Source of the DNA: Corynebacterium casei LMG S-19264
GTDB lineage: Bacteria > Actinomycetota > Actinomycetes > Mycobacteriales > Mycobacteriaceae
Reading direction: 5' to 3'
Assembly: GCF_000550785.1 (NCBI RefSeq)
Contig: NZ_CP004350.1
Span: 2,274,009-2,338,008, forward strand
DNA: 64,000 nt
Shown here: positions 37,472-47,827 of the stretch, one piece after another
How the letters are laid out: each line of letters begins with the position of its first letter
Position numbering within the stretch: the stretch's first letter is position 1
Notes under the pieces: generated by a model
Seen by the model: the letters and a program-made list of their open reading frames with translations, nothing else
What the model was told of the DNA's origin: nothing
Database searches by the model: none
Made by a program: the position numbers and the translations under genes

Positions 37472-39550
37472 CTAAGAGTGCACGCCGCGGATGACTTCGA
37501 GGACTTCGTCGCCGTATTCATCGAGTTTGCGCGGGCCCACCCCGGAGATGGACAGCAACCCGTTCTTATCGGACGGGAGTGCCTCGGATATTGAGAGCAA
37601 GGTGGCGTCGGTGAAGACCACGTAGGCGGGTTTGCCAATGTCTTTGGATACCCGTGCGCGCCATTGGCGCAGAGCACTGAAGACTTCTTCATCTGCCAAT
37701 GATTCGCAGGTCTCATGGCGTCCCAGCACCTTATCGGCCGGCGCGTTCAGGTAGCCCTGGCAGACACGGCAGCGCTTGGGGCGCGAGACACGGGAGCTGT
37801 GCGCGGAAGAATCTCCCAGCTCAGGCACCACGCCGTCGAGGAAGCGCGTGCGCTGACGCGAAGCACGAGAACCGGTGGTCTTAGCCAAGGCCCAGGAGCA
37901 CAGCAGGTGGATGCGCGCGCGGGTAATGCCGACATAGAACAAGCGGCGCTCTTCTTCAATCGCCTCATCATCACCGCGGTCATCTTGAGCCTTGATGGCT
38001 TGATTGATGGGCAGCAGCTTTTCAGTCAGGCCAACTAGGAAGACGGCGTCCCATTCCAAGCCCTTCGCTGCGTGCAGCGTAGACAACGTGACACCTTCCA
38101 TGGTGGGTGCCTGCTTGTTGCTGGCGCGGCGCTGCAGATCCATGATGACACCGGGTAAGTCAATGCCAGGGTTATCACGCACGATGGTGGAAATTAGATC
38201 CACCAGGGCACTGAGTGACTGCCAACGTTCGCGGGCTTGTGCACCCTCAGGCTCATTGTCCGATAGACCAATTTCCACAAAAGCGGCCTTGGCAATGGCG
38301 ACTGGGTCATTCGGCAGATCTGAACGCCGTGCCGCGCGATGAAGTGCCCGGGTTGCTTCCACGATTTCTTGGCGGTGGAAGAAACCATCACCACCGCGAA
38401 CTTGGTACACGATTCCGGCATCCGCGAGTGCTTCTTCAAAGACCGCTGACTGGAAATTGGTGCGGTACAAAATGGCAATCTCACTTGCCGCAACGCCTTG
38501 ATTGAGCAGGGTGAGAATCTCACCTGCGACTTCCTTGGCTTCAATCTCTTCAGATTCATAGGCTTGGAACTTCGGCACGGGGCCGGGCTCACGCATGCCC
38601 TCCAAGCGCAGGCGCGTACCGGCGGCACGGCCCACGGCCTTTTCAATGACGGTGTTAGCCAGGTCTGTGACCTGTGGCGTGGAGCGGTAGTCGCGTTGCA
38701 GTTTCACCACGGTGGCGTTGTCATAGGTACGCGAGAAATCCAGCAAGAAATCTGGTGATGCACCGGTAAATGAGTAAATGGTCTGATTGGCATCACCCAC
38801 CACGGTTAAATCATCGCGCTCCCCCAACCAGGCGTTTAGCACCCGCTGCTGCAGGGGAGTGACGTCCTGGTACTCATCTACAACGAAGGTGCGGTACTGC
38901 TGGCGAAACTCTTCTGCTACCGCTGGTGCATTTTCTAATGCACCAGCCACGTGGATGAGCAGGTCATCAAAGTCCAGCAGCATGCCATCGGGCTGAGACT
39001 TGAACTCTTCATAGCGCTGGTAGACCTTCGCCACCTTCTGCGGATCCTTCGGCGCAATACGATCGTGCGCTTTGAGTGCATCGACGTAGCCGTCGGCGGA
39101 AATCAGAGAAGACTTCGCCCACTCAATTTCGCTCAAGATATCGCGCACGGTTTCCTTGGTTGGATCCATACCTACGTTGCGTACCGCGCGGGAGACGATA
39201 GGAAACTTGTTATCCACCAAACGCCACGGCAGATCCCCTGCTACCTGCGGCCAGAAATACTTCAACTGCCGCAATGCCGCAGCGTGGAAGGTCCGGGCTT
39301 GCACGCCCGTGACACCCATGGACATCAAGCGGTCACGCATCTCACCCGCGGCTTTGGAGGTAAACGTCACGGCTAGTACCCGCTGTGGGGACACAAAGCC
39401 TTGGTCCACCATGTGCGCAATGCGGTACGTAATGGTGCGGGTCTTACCCGTGCCAGCACCCGCCAAAATACAGACCGGGCCGCGCGGTGCGGTTGCAGCA
39501 GCGCGCTGGTCATCATCCAGCGCCTCCAAATCTAACTCAAAGGAACTCAC
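37472..39550 (-). CDS. uvrD2: UvrD2-type superfamily I DNA helicase
   Basis: This is an ATP-dependent 3'-5' DNA helicase (692 aa). It has Walker A ILAGAGTGKTRTI, Walker B VDEYQD, TVVGDANQTIYSFTGA (motif III), VTLSTLHAAKGLEWDAVFL (motif V) and YVGITRAR (motif VI). The C-terminus carries a Cys-rich turn (CRVCQGYLNAP...HETC) and an HRDC domain (SISGVGPRKLDEYGDEVLEVI), the architecture of mycobacterial UvrD2. GTG 39550 with AGGAG 11 nt upstream overlaps the Nudix stop by 4 nt. Confidence 0.93.
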   Translation of the reverse strand: MSSFELDLEALDDDQRAAATAPRGPVCILAGAGTGKTRTITYRIAHMVDQGFVSPQRVLAVTFTSKAAGEMRDRLMSMGVTGVQARTFHAAALRQLKYFWPQVAGDLPWRLVDNKFPIVSRAVRNVGMDPTKETVRDILSEIEWAKSSLISADGYVDALKAHDRIAPKDPQKVAKVYQRYEEFKSQPDGMLLDFDDLLIHVAGALENAPAVAEEFRQQYRTFVVDEYQDVTPLQQRVLNAWLGERDDLTVVGDANQTIYSFTGASPDFLLDFSRTYDNATVVKLQRDYRSTPQVTDLANTVIEKAVGRAAGTRLRLEGMREPGPVPKFQAYESEEIEAKEVAGEILTLLNQGVAASEIAILYRTNFQSAVFEEALADAGIVYQVRGGDGFFHRQEIVEATRALHRAARRSDLPNDPVAIAKAAFVEIGLSDNEPEGAQARERWQSLSALVDLISTIVRDNPGIDLPGVIMDLQRRASNKQAPTMEGVTLSTLHAAKGLEWDAVFLVGLTEKLLPINQAIKAQDDRGDDEAIEEERRLFYVGITRARIHLLCSWALAKTTGSRASRQRTRFLDGVVPELGDSSAHSSRVSRPKRCRVCQGYLNAPADKVLGRHETCESLADEEVFSALRQWRARVSKDIGKPAYVVFTDATLLSISEALPSDKNGLLSISGVGPRKLDEYGDEVLEVIRGVHS

Positions 39551-40275
39551 TGCGAATACCACTCCTCTAATAACCTGTGCGCAATTGAACCAGCACCTGG
39601 CACATTCAACGTATCAATCTCAGTCTTGTCCACCCACCGGACCTCAACCAATTCTCCATCGCGCGGACCGGGGTGAGCCAAAGACTCTTCTTTTGCCACT
39701 GCGCTTAAGCCAATCATCAAAGAACCGGATAAAACCCAGGGCTGAGAACCAAAGTACTTGACGTCCCGGACATCAAAGCCAGTCTCTTCTTTGACCTCCC
39801 GGCAAGCAGCTTCTTCCAGGGACTCTCCGATATCCACGTATCCAGCAATCAGGGAAAAATACTGCGGGCGTTTCTTATCCCGCCCCATCAAGATTGCGTC
39901 TTTTTCGGGGTGATGCACTCGCGTTATAACCGCTGGGTCCAGGCGCGGAAACAGCATGCCGGGGTGCTGTTCAGGATGGCCCACCACGCCGGTATCAGGG
40001 AACTCTAAGCGCTGGCCTGTGACTGCATCAAAGCGGTTGAGGTAGCGGTATTTCATCATGCCGATAGCGCGCGTGATTAGCCTATCGCCGAAAAAGGCGC
40101 GCGCGGAAACAAGCGTGCCCAAGCTGCGCGCATGGTCTTCTTCAATCGCACACGCCCACAACTCAGGGTGTTCGCTCACCCGCACCGTCATGTTGTGGGC
40201 GGGGTGATCGAGAAGGACTGGTTTCCCGGTGTCATCCACAGGCACCAAGCCCTGTTCAGTAACCGGGACAAACAT
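39547..40275 (-). CDS. nudC: NudC-like Nudix hydrolase (NAD+ diphosphatase type)
   Basis: This 242-residue Nudix enzyme is expected to hydrolyse NAD(H) or NAD-capped RNA to nicotinamide mononucleotide and AMP. The Nudix box is complete (GESLEEAACREVKEETGFDV), and SQPWVLSGSLM is the NudC-specific motif after it. The four zinc-binding Cys usual in NudC are absent; that segment reads LEFPDTGVVGHPEQHPGMLFP. The start is 4 bp after the channel gene's stop, and its end overlaps uvrD2, so the three form one transcription unit. Confidence 0.87.
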   Translation of the reverse strand: MFVPVTEQGLVPVDDTGKPVLLDHPAHNMTVRVSEHPELWACAIEEDHARSLGTLVSARAFFGDRLITRAIGMMKYRYLNRFDAVTGQRLEFPDTGVVGHPEQHPGMLFPRLDPAVITRVHHPEKDAILMGRDKKRPQYFSLIAGYVDIGESLEEAACREVKEETGFDVRDVKYFGSQPWVLSGSLMIGLSAVAKEESLAHPGPRDGELVEVRWVDKTEIDTLNVPGAGSIAHRLLEEWYSQ

Positions 40276-40278
40276 AGA

Positions 40279-41382
40279 TTATTCGTCCACCAGTTCCGCA
40301 GGGTCTTCAGTGTCATGCTTGATATACAGCAAGCGGTCACCTGGTTTTAGTGCCGATGCCCCGGCCGTATCCACACGAATCAGGTCACCGTTGCGCAGCA
40401 CCGCCAGCACAATATCGGCTAAGTGGCGTGGGTTGGAGCCCACCTCATATTCACGCACGGGGCGCTCCGCAACGGAAAAGCCCTCATTGGGTGAGAGGAG
40501 ATCTTCCATCATTTCCACCACGGTTGGAGTGACCGTGGCCAGACCCAACAAGCGTCCGGCGGTTTCAGCGGAAGTCACCACAGAATCCGCACCGGACTGC
40601 AACAGCAAGTGGCGGTTGGCGGATTCACGCACAGAGGCCACAATCTTTGCGGAAGGAGCAAGCTCACGCACCGCCAAGGTACACAGCACCGCCGTGTCAT
40701 CGGTGGACGGAGTCACCACGACAGCATTCGCTTGAGGAACGCCGGCGATCTTCAAAACATCTGCTCTGGTGCCCGTCCCGTATATAGTTACTAGACCGTG
40801 ATGCTCCGCATTGGCCAACGCAGCACGATTTTGGTCAATGACCACAATTTGGGATGGTGAGATGCCATCGGCAAGCAATGCTGCAACAGCGCCGGCACCC
40901 TTGGTGCCATAACCAATAACAACGGTGTGGTTACGCAATGTTCTTCTCCAACGTGAAATCTGAAATGTTCGGCGAGCACGGTCCGTCAGAACCGAAAGCG
41001 TAGCACCAACCAACAACACCAGGAAGGCCAGACGGGCTGGTGTAATAACCAGCAAGTTCACCAAACGTGCTTCCTGGGTGACCGGCACAATATCGCCATA
41101 GCCCACTGTGGTTAATGAGACTGAAGAATAATACGCGGCATCAATCCACGTGAGGTCTTCGCTATAGCCCTCGCGGTCAAAGTACACAAGAAAAGTGACG
41201 AAGACCACAAGGGCGAAAGCCCACATAAGGCGTTTACCTAGTTGTCTCCATGGACTTGCCGCCAAGTTACGAGGCACTGTGATGATATCAATCAGCGCGT
41301 GATCCGGCTGTGAGGACAATTCCACGGCTGACCGGAATGATTCTGCGATCCGGTTTTTCACCCGTTTAACACGTGCTGGCAT
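40279..41382 (-). CDS. Potassium channel with RCK (TrkA-N/C) domains
   Basis: This 367-residue ion channel subunit has two membrane helices (about 47-70 and 120-145) around the selectivity filter TTVGYGDIVP. A cytoplasmic RCK domain (HTVVIGYGTKGAGAVAALL, the nucleotide-binding fold) and a TrkA-C-like end (about 280-360) follow. Four subunits would form a pore gated by a ligand or ion at the RCK ring. It is the Rv3200c-like member of the cluster. AAAGGTAG lies before the ATG. Confidence 0.92.
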   Translation of the reverse strand: MPARVKRVKNRIAESFRSAVELSSQPDHALIDIITVPRNLAASPWRQLGKRLMWAFALVVFVTFLVYFDREGYSEDLTWIDAAYYSSVSLTTVGYGDIVPVTQEARLVNLLVITPARLAFLVLLVGATLSVLTDRARRTFQISRWRRTLRNHTVVIGYGTKGAGAVAALLADGISPSQIVVIDQNRAALANAEHHGLVTIYGTGTRADVLKIAGVPQANAVVVTPSTDDTAVLCTLAVRELAPSAKIVASVRESANRHLLLQSGADSVVTSAETAGRLLGLATVTPTVVEMMEDLLSPNEGFSVAERPVREYEVGSNPRHLADIVLAVLRNGDLIRVDTAGASALKPGDRLLYIKHDTEDPAELVDE

Positions 41383-41442
41383 GATCTAGAAGGCTACCTT
41401 TCCACATAATAGAAGCCGTTAAGACTGATAAGCATATACCTT

Positions 41443-44400
41443 CTAGTCCGTCACAGTAGACAATAGACGCGCAAGTTCTTCCCCGTCAGGAAGGTTGCGT
41501 GGTTCGAAGCTGAAATTATCCGAAACGTAGTGGAAAGCCGCGCGGATGGGCTGACCATCGGCGACGATTCTGCGCCATGCTTCACGGTAGATGGCCAGCT
41601 GCAACGCGGCACTTTCCATGTCCTTGCCCTTCGGCGGGCGGCCCGTCTTCCAGTCCACCACAAACCAGGAACCATCTGGTTGCTTGAACACCGCGTCCAT
41701 GCGGCCGTTAAGAATCTGTCCGCCGGAGCTAAACCGGAATCCTGCCTCCACCGCATGTGGCGTCCGGTTCGCCCACTCGGATTCCAGGAACTTCTCCTTG
41801 AGAGCCTCCACATCAGCCACGGGAATCTCGCCGGTGCCGGGAAGTTCATCTTCTTCCAACAAGGCTTCCATGCCAAAGCGGTCTTCCAACCAGGTGTGGA
41901 AGGCAGTACCGCGCTTGGCATAAGAGTTCGGTTTAAACGGCACGGGACGCCGGCGCCGGCGCGCGAATTCCTCCGGGTCGGTGTGCAGACTCACCACATC
42001 AGAGGCAGTCAGCTCACTCGGCATGGTTACTTCCACCACCGGGGTGGTCAGCGCGCGATGTTCTTCAATCAGTGCTGTGGCATCACTTTCCCACAGTCCG
42101 AATTCCTCACCAGATTGGTGCTCCGGCAGGTTCTCCTTCGCGGCGTTGACCAACTGTGCGCCCAACAACGCTGCCGGGGTGGGCTGCAGGAATGGAAACT
42201 GGCCCGAATCCGCACTGATATCGGCCGCTTCATCGGCCGGGTCTTCCGGAACATTCCACTCCACCACCAAGTCAGGGAATTTCTCCGCCAGCATTTCCAG
42301 GTAAACGTATGGCCCCTTCTTGGAACCATGCCCGGCCTTATGCGCATTTGTACCGCCACCGGTGACGGTCAAAGACTTCTCCGTACGCGTCATCGCGACA
42401 TAAAACAGGCGCGCCGATTCCTCCGCATTGGCATCCTTGTACTGTCTTTCCAGTGCCTTTGCCGCTTTGCCATAATCGGTGCGGGTAATGGGTTTCTCAT
42501 CGCCGTTTTTGTCATACTGCGGCTCCGGCTCAATCACGTCATCTTCCGAAGGCACTTGCTCCACCTTGGTGATAAAAGAGTTCGCCTTCGCACCATAGGT
42601 CGAAGAATCAGCGTGCAGAACGGACACATGCTCCCATTCCAAGCCTTTGGATTTGTGCACGGTCAGCACCAGCACGCGGTCATCCACGGCTGGGACCTCA
42701 CCGGGGTCCAGGCCATCTTCATGTTCACGAGCAAGTTCCAGATAATCCAGCAGTCCGCCCAGGGTATCGCCCTGGTAGCTGGCCACGATGTCCGCAAATT
42801 TATCCAGGTGGGTGGCACCACCAGCGCGGTCGCGGGCTAAGACCTCAGTGCGCAGGTTGAAGATGGATTCAATATCAGCAAACAGGTCGGGCAAGGATTT
42901 GCCCAAGGAATAGCTGCGCAGGTGGCGCAGTTTTGACGCAAGCTTTTCGATGCGCCCGCGGCCTTCCTCGGTATAGCGTTCCGCCTCGCCCATATCCGCC
43001 ACGGCATCGGCCAATCCCAGAATCTGTTCGGGACGTTTGGTGGTGGCGTTATCTACCTGCTGCTGCAGCTGCGCGCGCAGATGCTCTAGCGGGTCATCGC
43101 CTGGGGTATAGACCACGCGTTCATCCGAAGCACCGGTCATGTTTTCTACGCGTTTGTGCAGCGCCACAATGTCGGACATGCCCAGTCCGCACAGCGGGCC
43201 GGCCAAAATGCGCAGCGCGGATGCGGAGTCTTGTGGGCGCACCAGCATGGTGGCGATTGCTACCAAGTCTTGGATTTCTGGTTCCCACAACAGCCCGCCC
43301 AGACCGACAATTTCAAAGGGAACGCCATGTGCTTCCAAGTGTCGACCAATTTCGGCGGCATGCCGGTTGGTGCGTACCAACACAGCAGCGCTCAGTGGCT
43401 CCTTGTTTTCCTGTGTCTGGTCATAGATAGCCCGCATGTGCTGAGCCACAAACTCGCGCTCTAGTTCAAGGGTCTCAAAATAGCCCAGCTTTACATCGCC
43501 AGCCTCTGCGCCAGGGCGCGCGCTAAGCCTATCCACCGGACGCGGGTTGGCGCCGGCAAAGATGTCATCTGCCACCACATTCGCCAAATCCAGCACACGG
43601 GAAGGGTTACGCCACGACACCGTCAATTGGTCTTGCGGCGCCGCAGTCGTGTCATCCAACGGGAAGTCCCGAATGAAGGCGTTGAGGTTTTCCGTGGTGG
43701 CACCGCGCCAGCCATAAATCGCCTGCATCGGGTCACCCACGGCTGTTACTGACAGGTTCGGGTGTGGCGCACCGCCAAACAAACTGCGCAACAACACTCG
43801 CTGGGAGTGCGAAGTGTCCTGGTATTCATCCAGCATGACCACGCGGTAGCGCTGGCGCTGAATCGTACCAATGCCCGGATTGGCATCCGCCACGCGCGCA
43901 GCAAAAGACATCTGTTCACCAAAGCTGACCACGCCCTGCGCATGCTGCTCGGCTTGAACGGCGGCAACCAGCTCTAAGTACTCCACGCGAATCTGCTGCA
44001 CATCTAGGATCTTCTGCAGCTCCTGTGAGAACTCCGGGCCAGACTTGCGTGCCTTCGGCAGCTCCGTTGCATCGCTGAGCATCACCCGGGCATGCTCACG
44101 AATATCATCAGCATCCATGAGCACATTGCCCATGCTGTCGGCGAGTTTCAGCACCGTTTGCGCGACCGTTGCCACCGAAGTCTTCGTGGTCATCGCGCCC
44201 TCATAATTGCTCACAATCTCATGCGCAATGGCGAAACGCTCCGCATCCGTAATCAATCGTGCGCTCGGCTCCACGGGCAGGTAAAGGCCATATTCGCGCA
44301 CTAGCTCTCCGGCGAATGAGTCATAGGTGGATACCTTCGGCGCGATGGATTCCAGTGACTTCGCCACTTCACTGCCTGGGGCAAACAATCCCGTATCCCG

Positions 44401-44676
44401 CAGCTGGATCAATGACTTTCTAATGCGCTGCTCCAGCTGCTGCGCTGCCTTGCGGGTAAAGGTCAGACCCAGCACCTGCTCGGGGCGCACTAGACCGTTG
44501 GCTACCAAAGACACCACGCGGGATGCCATGGTTTCAGTCTTTCCGGCACCCGCGCCGGCTGTCACCAGCTTTGGCCCCAAGCCGCCTTCGATGACCTTGG
44601 CCTGTTCGGCGGTGGGCGCAAACTTCTTGCCTACTGCCGCCGCAATATCAGCGGGAGAAAAATTAGGCGTTGACAT
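41443..44676 (-). CDS. adnB: AdnB-like helicase-nuclease subunit
   Basis: This is a 1077-residue subunit of an AdnAB-type motor-nuclease that resects double-strand DNA breaks. The N-terminal UvrD-like motor is intact: TAGAGAGKTETM (Walker A, about 36-47), VMLDEYQDTS (Walker B), VGDPMQAIYGWRGA, VLTVHKSKGLEWEHV and YVAMTRTEKS. The C-terminal RecB-like nuclease shows GRMDAVFKQ...WFVVDWKTGRPPKG with the catalytic Asp and Asp-x-Lys, then QLAIYREAW. It overlaps the AdnA gene by 14 nt, as expected for a complex made in equal amounts. Confidence 0.93.
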   Translation of the reverse strand: MSTPNFSPADIAAAVGKKFAPTAEQAKVIEGGLGPKLVTAGAGAGKTETMASRVVSLVANGLVRPEQVLGLTFTRKAAQQLEQRIRKSLIQLRDTGLFAPGSEVAKSLESIAPKVSTYDSFAGELVREYGLYLPVEPSARLITDAERFAIAHEIVSNYEGAMTTKTSVATVAQTVLKLADSMGNVLMDADDIREHARVMLSDATELPKARKSGPEFSQELQKILDVQQIRVEYLELVAAVQAEQHAQGVVSFGEQMSFAARVADANPGIGTIQRQRYRVVMLDEYQDTSHSQRVLLRSLFGGAPHPNLSVTAVGDPMQAIYGWRGATTENLNAFIRDFPLDDTTAAPQDQLTVSWRNPSRVLDLANVVADDIFAGANPRPVDRLSARPGAEAGDVKLGYFETLELEREFVAQHMRAIYDQTQENKEPLSAAVLVRTNRHAAEIGRHLEAHGVPFEIVGLGGLLWEPEIQDLVAIATMLVRPQDSASALRILAGPLCGLGMSDIVALHKRVENMTGASDERVVYTPGDDPLEHLRAQLQQQVDNATTKRPEQILGLADAVADMGEAERYTEEGRGRIEKLASKLRHLRSYSLGKSLPDLFADIESIFNLRTEVLARDRAGGATHLDKFADIVASYQGDTLGGLLDYLELAREHEDGLDPGEVPAVDDRVLVLTVHKSKGLEWEHVSVLHADSSTYGAKANSFITKVEQVPSEDDVIEPEPQYDKNGDEKPITRTDYGKAAKALERQYKDANAEESARLFYVAMTRTEKSLTVTGGGTNAHKAGHGSKKGPYVYLEMLAEKFPDLVVEWNVPEDPADEAADISADSGQFPFLQPTPAALLGAQLVNAAKENLPEHQSGEEFGLWESDATALIEEHRALTTPVVEVTMPSELTASDVVSLHTDPEEFARRRRRPVPFKPNSYAKRGTAFHTWLEDRFGMEALLEEDELPGTGEIPVADVEALKEKFLESEWANRTPHAVEAGFRFSSGGQILNGRMDAVFKQPDGSWFVVDWKTGRPPKGKDMESAALQLAIYREAWRRIVADGQPIRAAFHYVSDNFSFEPRNLPDGEELARLLSTVTD

Positions 44677-47600
44677 CCGTGGTCACCTTTCCTTCGGCCT
44701 GCACCGGGCAAATGGGTTTAAGCGGGCAGCGGTCACATTCCGGGCTAATTCGCGCCGTCACCCGCGGGCCAGCCAACTCATCGAGCAGTGGCGGCAAGAG
44801 TGCCGCGAATTCGGCGAGCTCTTCGTCTCCCTTGCGAGCCTGGTCCGCGGTACCAATCTTCTTGGTGTCGGTTCCCGGATAAACCAAAGTCGCTCCATCG
44901 CGTTCTTCGCCCTGCGAAGAGCTGACAACCTTGGTCAACCCACCTTCTTGCTGCAACTCACCATGGGCCAAGACCAGCTGGTACGCCATCAGCTGTGGGT
45001 GCGCCGAAGTCTCTTCATCCGAAGGCTTCGAAGAGCCCGTCTTCAGGTCAATAACGCGCAGACCGCCTTCTTCACCACCCTCTCCGACAGCGCGCTCCAG
45101 GCGGTCCATGTAGCCGGTAATGCGCACACCTGGTTCGGATTCCACATCCACGCGGACTTCTACATCCACTAATTCCAGCCTGCCACGGGTTTCTTGAATC
45201 CACTGATTCGTGCGCACCAAAAGCTGTTCAAACTCATCGCGTTCTTGCGCACGCTTCCAGGTTGGAGAAGTTTGAATCTTCTCAAAAGCCTCTACCGTTT
45301 CCCGGCGCGCTAGTTCTTCATCAGCACCGCGGCCGAGTGCCTCCATGTAGGCGTGGGCGAGGTTGCCGCGCACCAGGTGGTATTTGTCGCTGTTGTTGTC
45401 AGCGGTGTCTTTCAACATCGCATTCAACGGGCACTTCAAAAGTGCTTCAATGCGTGAGGGGCTCAACCGCGGCTTGTTGTTCAGCGGGCGTTCTTCTGCC
45501 ACTGTCTGAGTTGCCCACCACTGCTCTGGGTCAGCACCTGGCACCCCGGCCTCCGCCAGGCGTACGAGCTGGCGCGCGGCCTGTGCGCGTGCGCTCTCAG
45601 TTGCCTCGCCATCTCCCACCACGGTGCGCATCTGCGCGATGAAAGAGGATACAGACAGCACCGACACCTGCAGCGGGTCAATTTCTTTGTCAGATTCCTG
45701 CAATTCCACCGTCGCCGGTGGCTCCAGGCCCATCTCGCGGGCCAGGAGCTGCTTGCGAAATGTCTCCTGCCGCGCCAAGCGCTGCAGCTGTTCCGGGATA
45801 TTTCGATGGCTGCCTGGACGGTTGGCAAACTCATCAATAAAGCGTGAAGGCTCTGCTACTTCATCACCATCGGGATTATCCACTGCTACCAGCAACATGC
45901 GGGAGGTATGGCGCGTGGTGGCCACATGAAACAGGCGGCGTTCTTCCTGCAGGCGGTCTGCAATGTTGTTGACTGGGATGTTCGGGTCAATGCCCAAGTC
46001 CACGAGGTCAATGAGTTCTTCTTGGGCAAAGATGGTGCCAGTCTCTCCCAGCGCGGGCCATGCACCTTCTTGCGCGCCGACTACCGCTACAGTGTCGAAT
46101 TCGCGTCCCACGGCACCATGCGCGGTCAGAATGCTAACAGCATCAGGCACTGCGGTGCGCCTATCGCGAACCCCGGTCGGGAGCACCTGCTCCGTGATGT
46201 GTTCAATAAACGCTGCCAGATCCGCACCGGGGCGACGCTCTGAATAGTCACCGGCAGCGTCAAATAAACTCATCATGGCATCCAGATCACGGTCTGCTTG
46301 GGAACCAGTCGCACCACCGCGCAAGGATGAATTGCGCAGCCGATTAGCAAGCTCCGTCTTGGACCAAATTGCCCACAGTACTTCCTCCGGTGAACCACCC
46401 TGGTTGAGTACTTCCCGGCCGCTGCTGAGAATGCCGATGATGCGCTCTAGCGTGCTCTTCTCATAGTTGTTGAGCACCTCGAGCAGTGATTCTTCAATGG
46501 TTTCTGTTTCTAGAATCTCACGCAGCATATCCATGCCGCGCGCCTCTGGGTTCCAACGGCGTAGTGCACGTATCAAGCGGCGCAATCCCACTGGGTCTGC
46601 ACCTCCAATGGGGCCGGTGAGCAACTCTTCCAGTTCCTTATTTGCCAGCGGGTTTTCCAGCGCTTGGATAGCCAGCAAGATAGCTGCCACCAGGCGCTGT
46701 TCTGATAACACCACGTCCGTTGGGTTGATATGCACGGGCACTCCCGCGGCAAGCAGAGTGCGGCGTATCGGACCTAAGTCACCGGAAGAGCGAACAATAC
46801 ACGCGATGTCCTTCCAGGCCACGCCATCATCCAAGTGGCGGCGGCGTACAAAGTCCGCGAGCACATCACGCTGCGTGCGCTCCGAATCCACAATCGCCAC
46901 ACCTGCTGGTTCCGGGCGGCGGCGTGAGGAAGAAAGTTCAATGCGATGATCCGCTGGGAAAGTCTCTAAGAAATCTGTTGTCGCACCACGGAAAGCAAAC
47001 ACTGCTTGCTCAGCGTCACCGCCGATGACCACCAGCTTCGCCGTGGCGGCGAGCCTGCGGATGAGCTCACCCGAGGTTGGATCCAGCAGCTGTGCTTCAT
47101 CCACCACGATGGTCTCCCACGGATGATTATCTGTCAGGTGCTCACGCAAGAGCACTTGGGTGACAAGTTCTGCTGCAGAATAAGAATGCAGGTTAGACAA
47201 CGCCATGACTTGCTCATACTCACGCAGGAAATACCCAGCGGAGCTCCACATCGGCTGCGAGTATTGCTGGCCGAGGGCAATGAGTGAATCTGGGGTTTGC
47301 TGGCGTTCAATCGCGCGCAAAAGGAAGTCGCGCAGTTGGCGTGCAAAGCCAATGTAGCCCAACGCCGGGCGGATATCGGCTGGCCACTGCCCAGCACCTG
47401 TCTCAACGTGGCCTTTGAGAAGTTCACGGATAACCGCGTCTTGTTCCGCACCTGTAATCAGGCGGATTTCCTCAGTGCTATCTGAGCGCAAGAGCGCAAA
47501 AGCCAAAGAGTGTACCGAGCGCACGATGGCGGATTCCGAAACAAAGTCCTGGCCGTTGTGTGCGGCCAATCGAGTGGTGATGTCTTCACCCAAACGCGAG

Positions 47601-47827
47601 CCGGACTCTTTCGAGGCCGCTACCACCAAAATGCTGTCTGGGTCTTGGCCTTGAGCAATCTGGTTTATGACTGTGTCTGCGAGAAAGCTTGTTAGCCCTG
47701 TTCCCGCGTTGCCGGTGACCACATAGGATCCCTTGGTTGGGAACGGAATATCCCAGGTCCGCGGCGTGATGTCCACATCACGCGGAATCAGTCGCGTTAG
47801 GGGGTTGGTGGTTGGCTCAACACTCAT
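44663..47827 (-). CDS. adnA: AdnA-like helicase-nuclease subunit
   Basis: This 1054-residue partner of AdnB has the same motor-plus-nuclease plan. The motor's Walker A reads GNAGTGLTS (39-47), with Leu45 in place of the catalytic Lys, while Walker B (VVDEAQLLDP) remains. The C-terminal nuclease is intact (LRVIDLKTGSSKPS, then QLMAYQLVLAHG) and carries an iron-sulfur-type Cys set: LLKCPLNAM, then CDRCPLKPIC near the end. It overlaps the TIGR02569 gene by 4 nt. The motor of this subunit is probably weak or inactive. Confidence 0.92.
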   Translation of the reverse strand: MSVEPTTNPLTRLIPRDVDITPRTWDIPFPTKGSYVVTGNAGTGLTSFLADTVINQIAQGQDPDSILVVAASKESGSRLGEDITTRLAAHNGQDFVSESAIVRSVHSLAFALLRSDSTEEIRLITGAEQDAVIRELLKGHVETGAGQWPADIRPALGYIGFARQLRDFLLRAIERQQTPDSLIALGQQYSQPMWSSAGYFLREYEQVMALSNLHSYSAAELVTQVLLREHLTDNHPWETIVVDEAQLLDPTSGELIRRLAATAKLVVIGGDAEQAVFAFRGATTDFLETFPADHRIELSSSRRRPEPAGVAIVDSERTQRDVLADFVRRRHLDDGVAWKDIACIVRSSGDLGPIRRTLLAAGVPVHINPTDVVLSEQRLVAAILLAIQALENPLANKELEELLTGPIGGADPVGLRRLIRALRRWNPEARGMDMLREILETETIEESLLEVLNNYEKSTLERIIGILSSGREVLNQGGSPEEVLWAIWSKTELANRLRNSSLRGGATGSQADRDLDAMMSLFDAAGDYSERRPGADLAAFIEHITEQVLPTGVRDRRTAVPDAVSILTAHGAVGREFDTVAVVGAQEGAWPALGETGTIFAQEELIDLVDLGIDPNIPVNNIADRLQEERRLFHVATTRHTSRMLLVAVDNPDGDEVAEPSRFIDEFANRPGSHRNIPEQLQRLARQETFRKQLLAREMGLEPPATVELQESDKEIDPLQVSVLSVSSFIAQMRTVVGDGEATESARAQAARQLVRLAEAGVPGADPEQWWATQTVAEERPLNNKPRLSPSRIEALLKCPLNAMLKDTADNNSDKYHLVRGNLAHAYMEALGRGADEELARRETVEAFEKIQTSPTWKRAQERDEFEQLLVRTNQWIQETRGRLELVDVEVRVDVESEPGVRITGYMDRLERAVGEGGEEGGLRVIDLKTGSSKPSDEETSAHPQLMAYQLVLAHGELQQEGGLTKVVSSSQGEERDGATLVYPGTDTKKIGTADQARKGDEELAEFAALLPPLLDELAGPRVTARISPECDRCPLKPICPVQAEGKVTTDVNA

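Noticed and set aside
41530..42840. A 436-codon open frame opposite adnB
   Set aside because: It lies entirely inside a well supported helicase-nuclease gene and has no family features.
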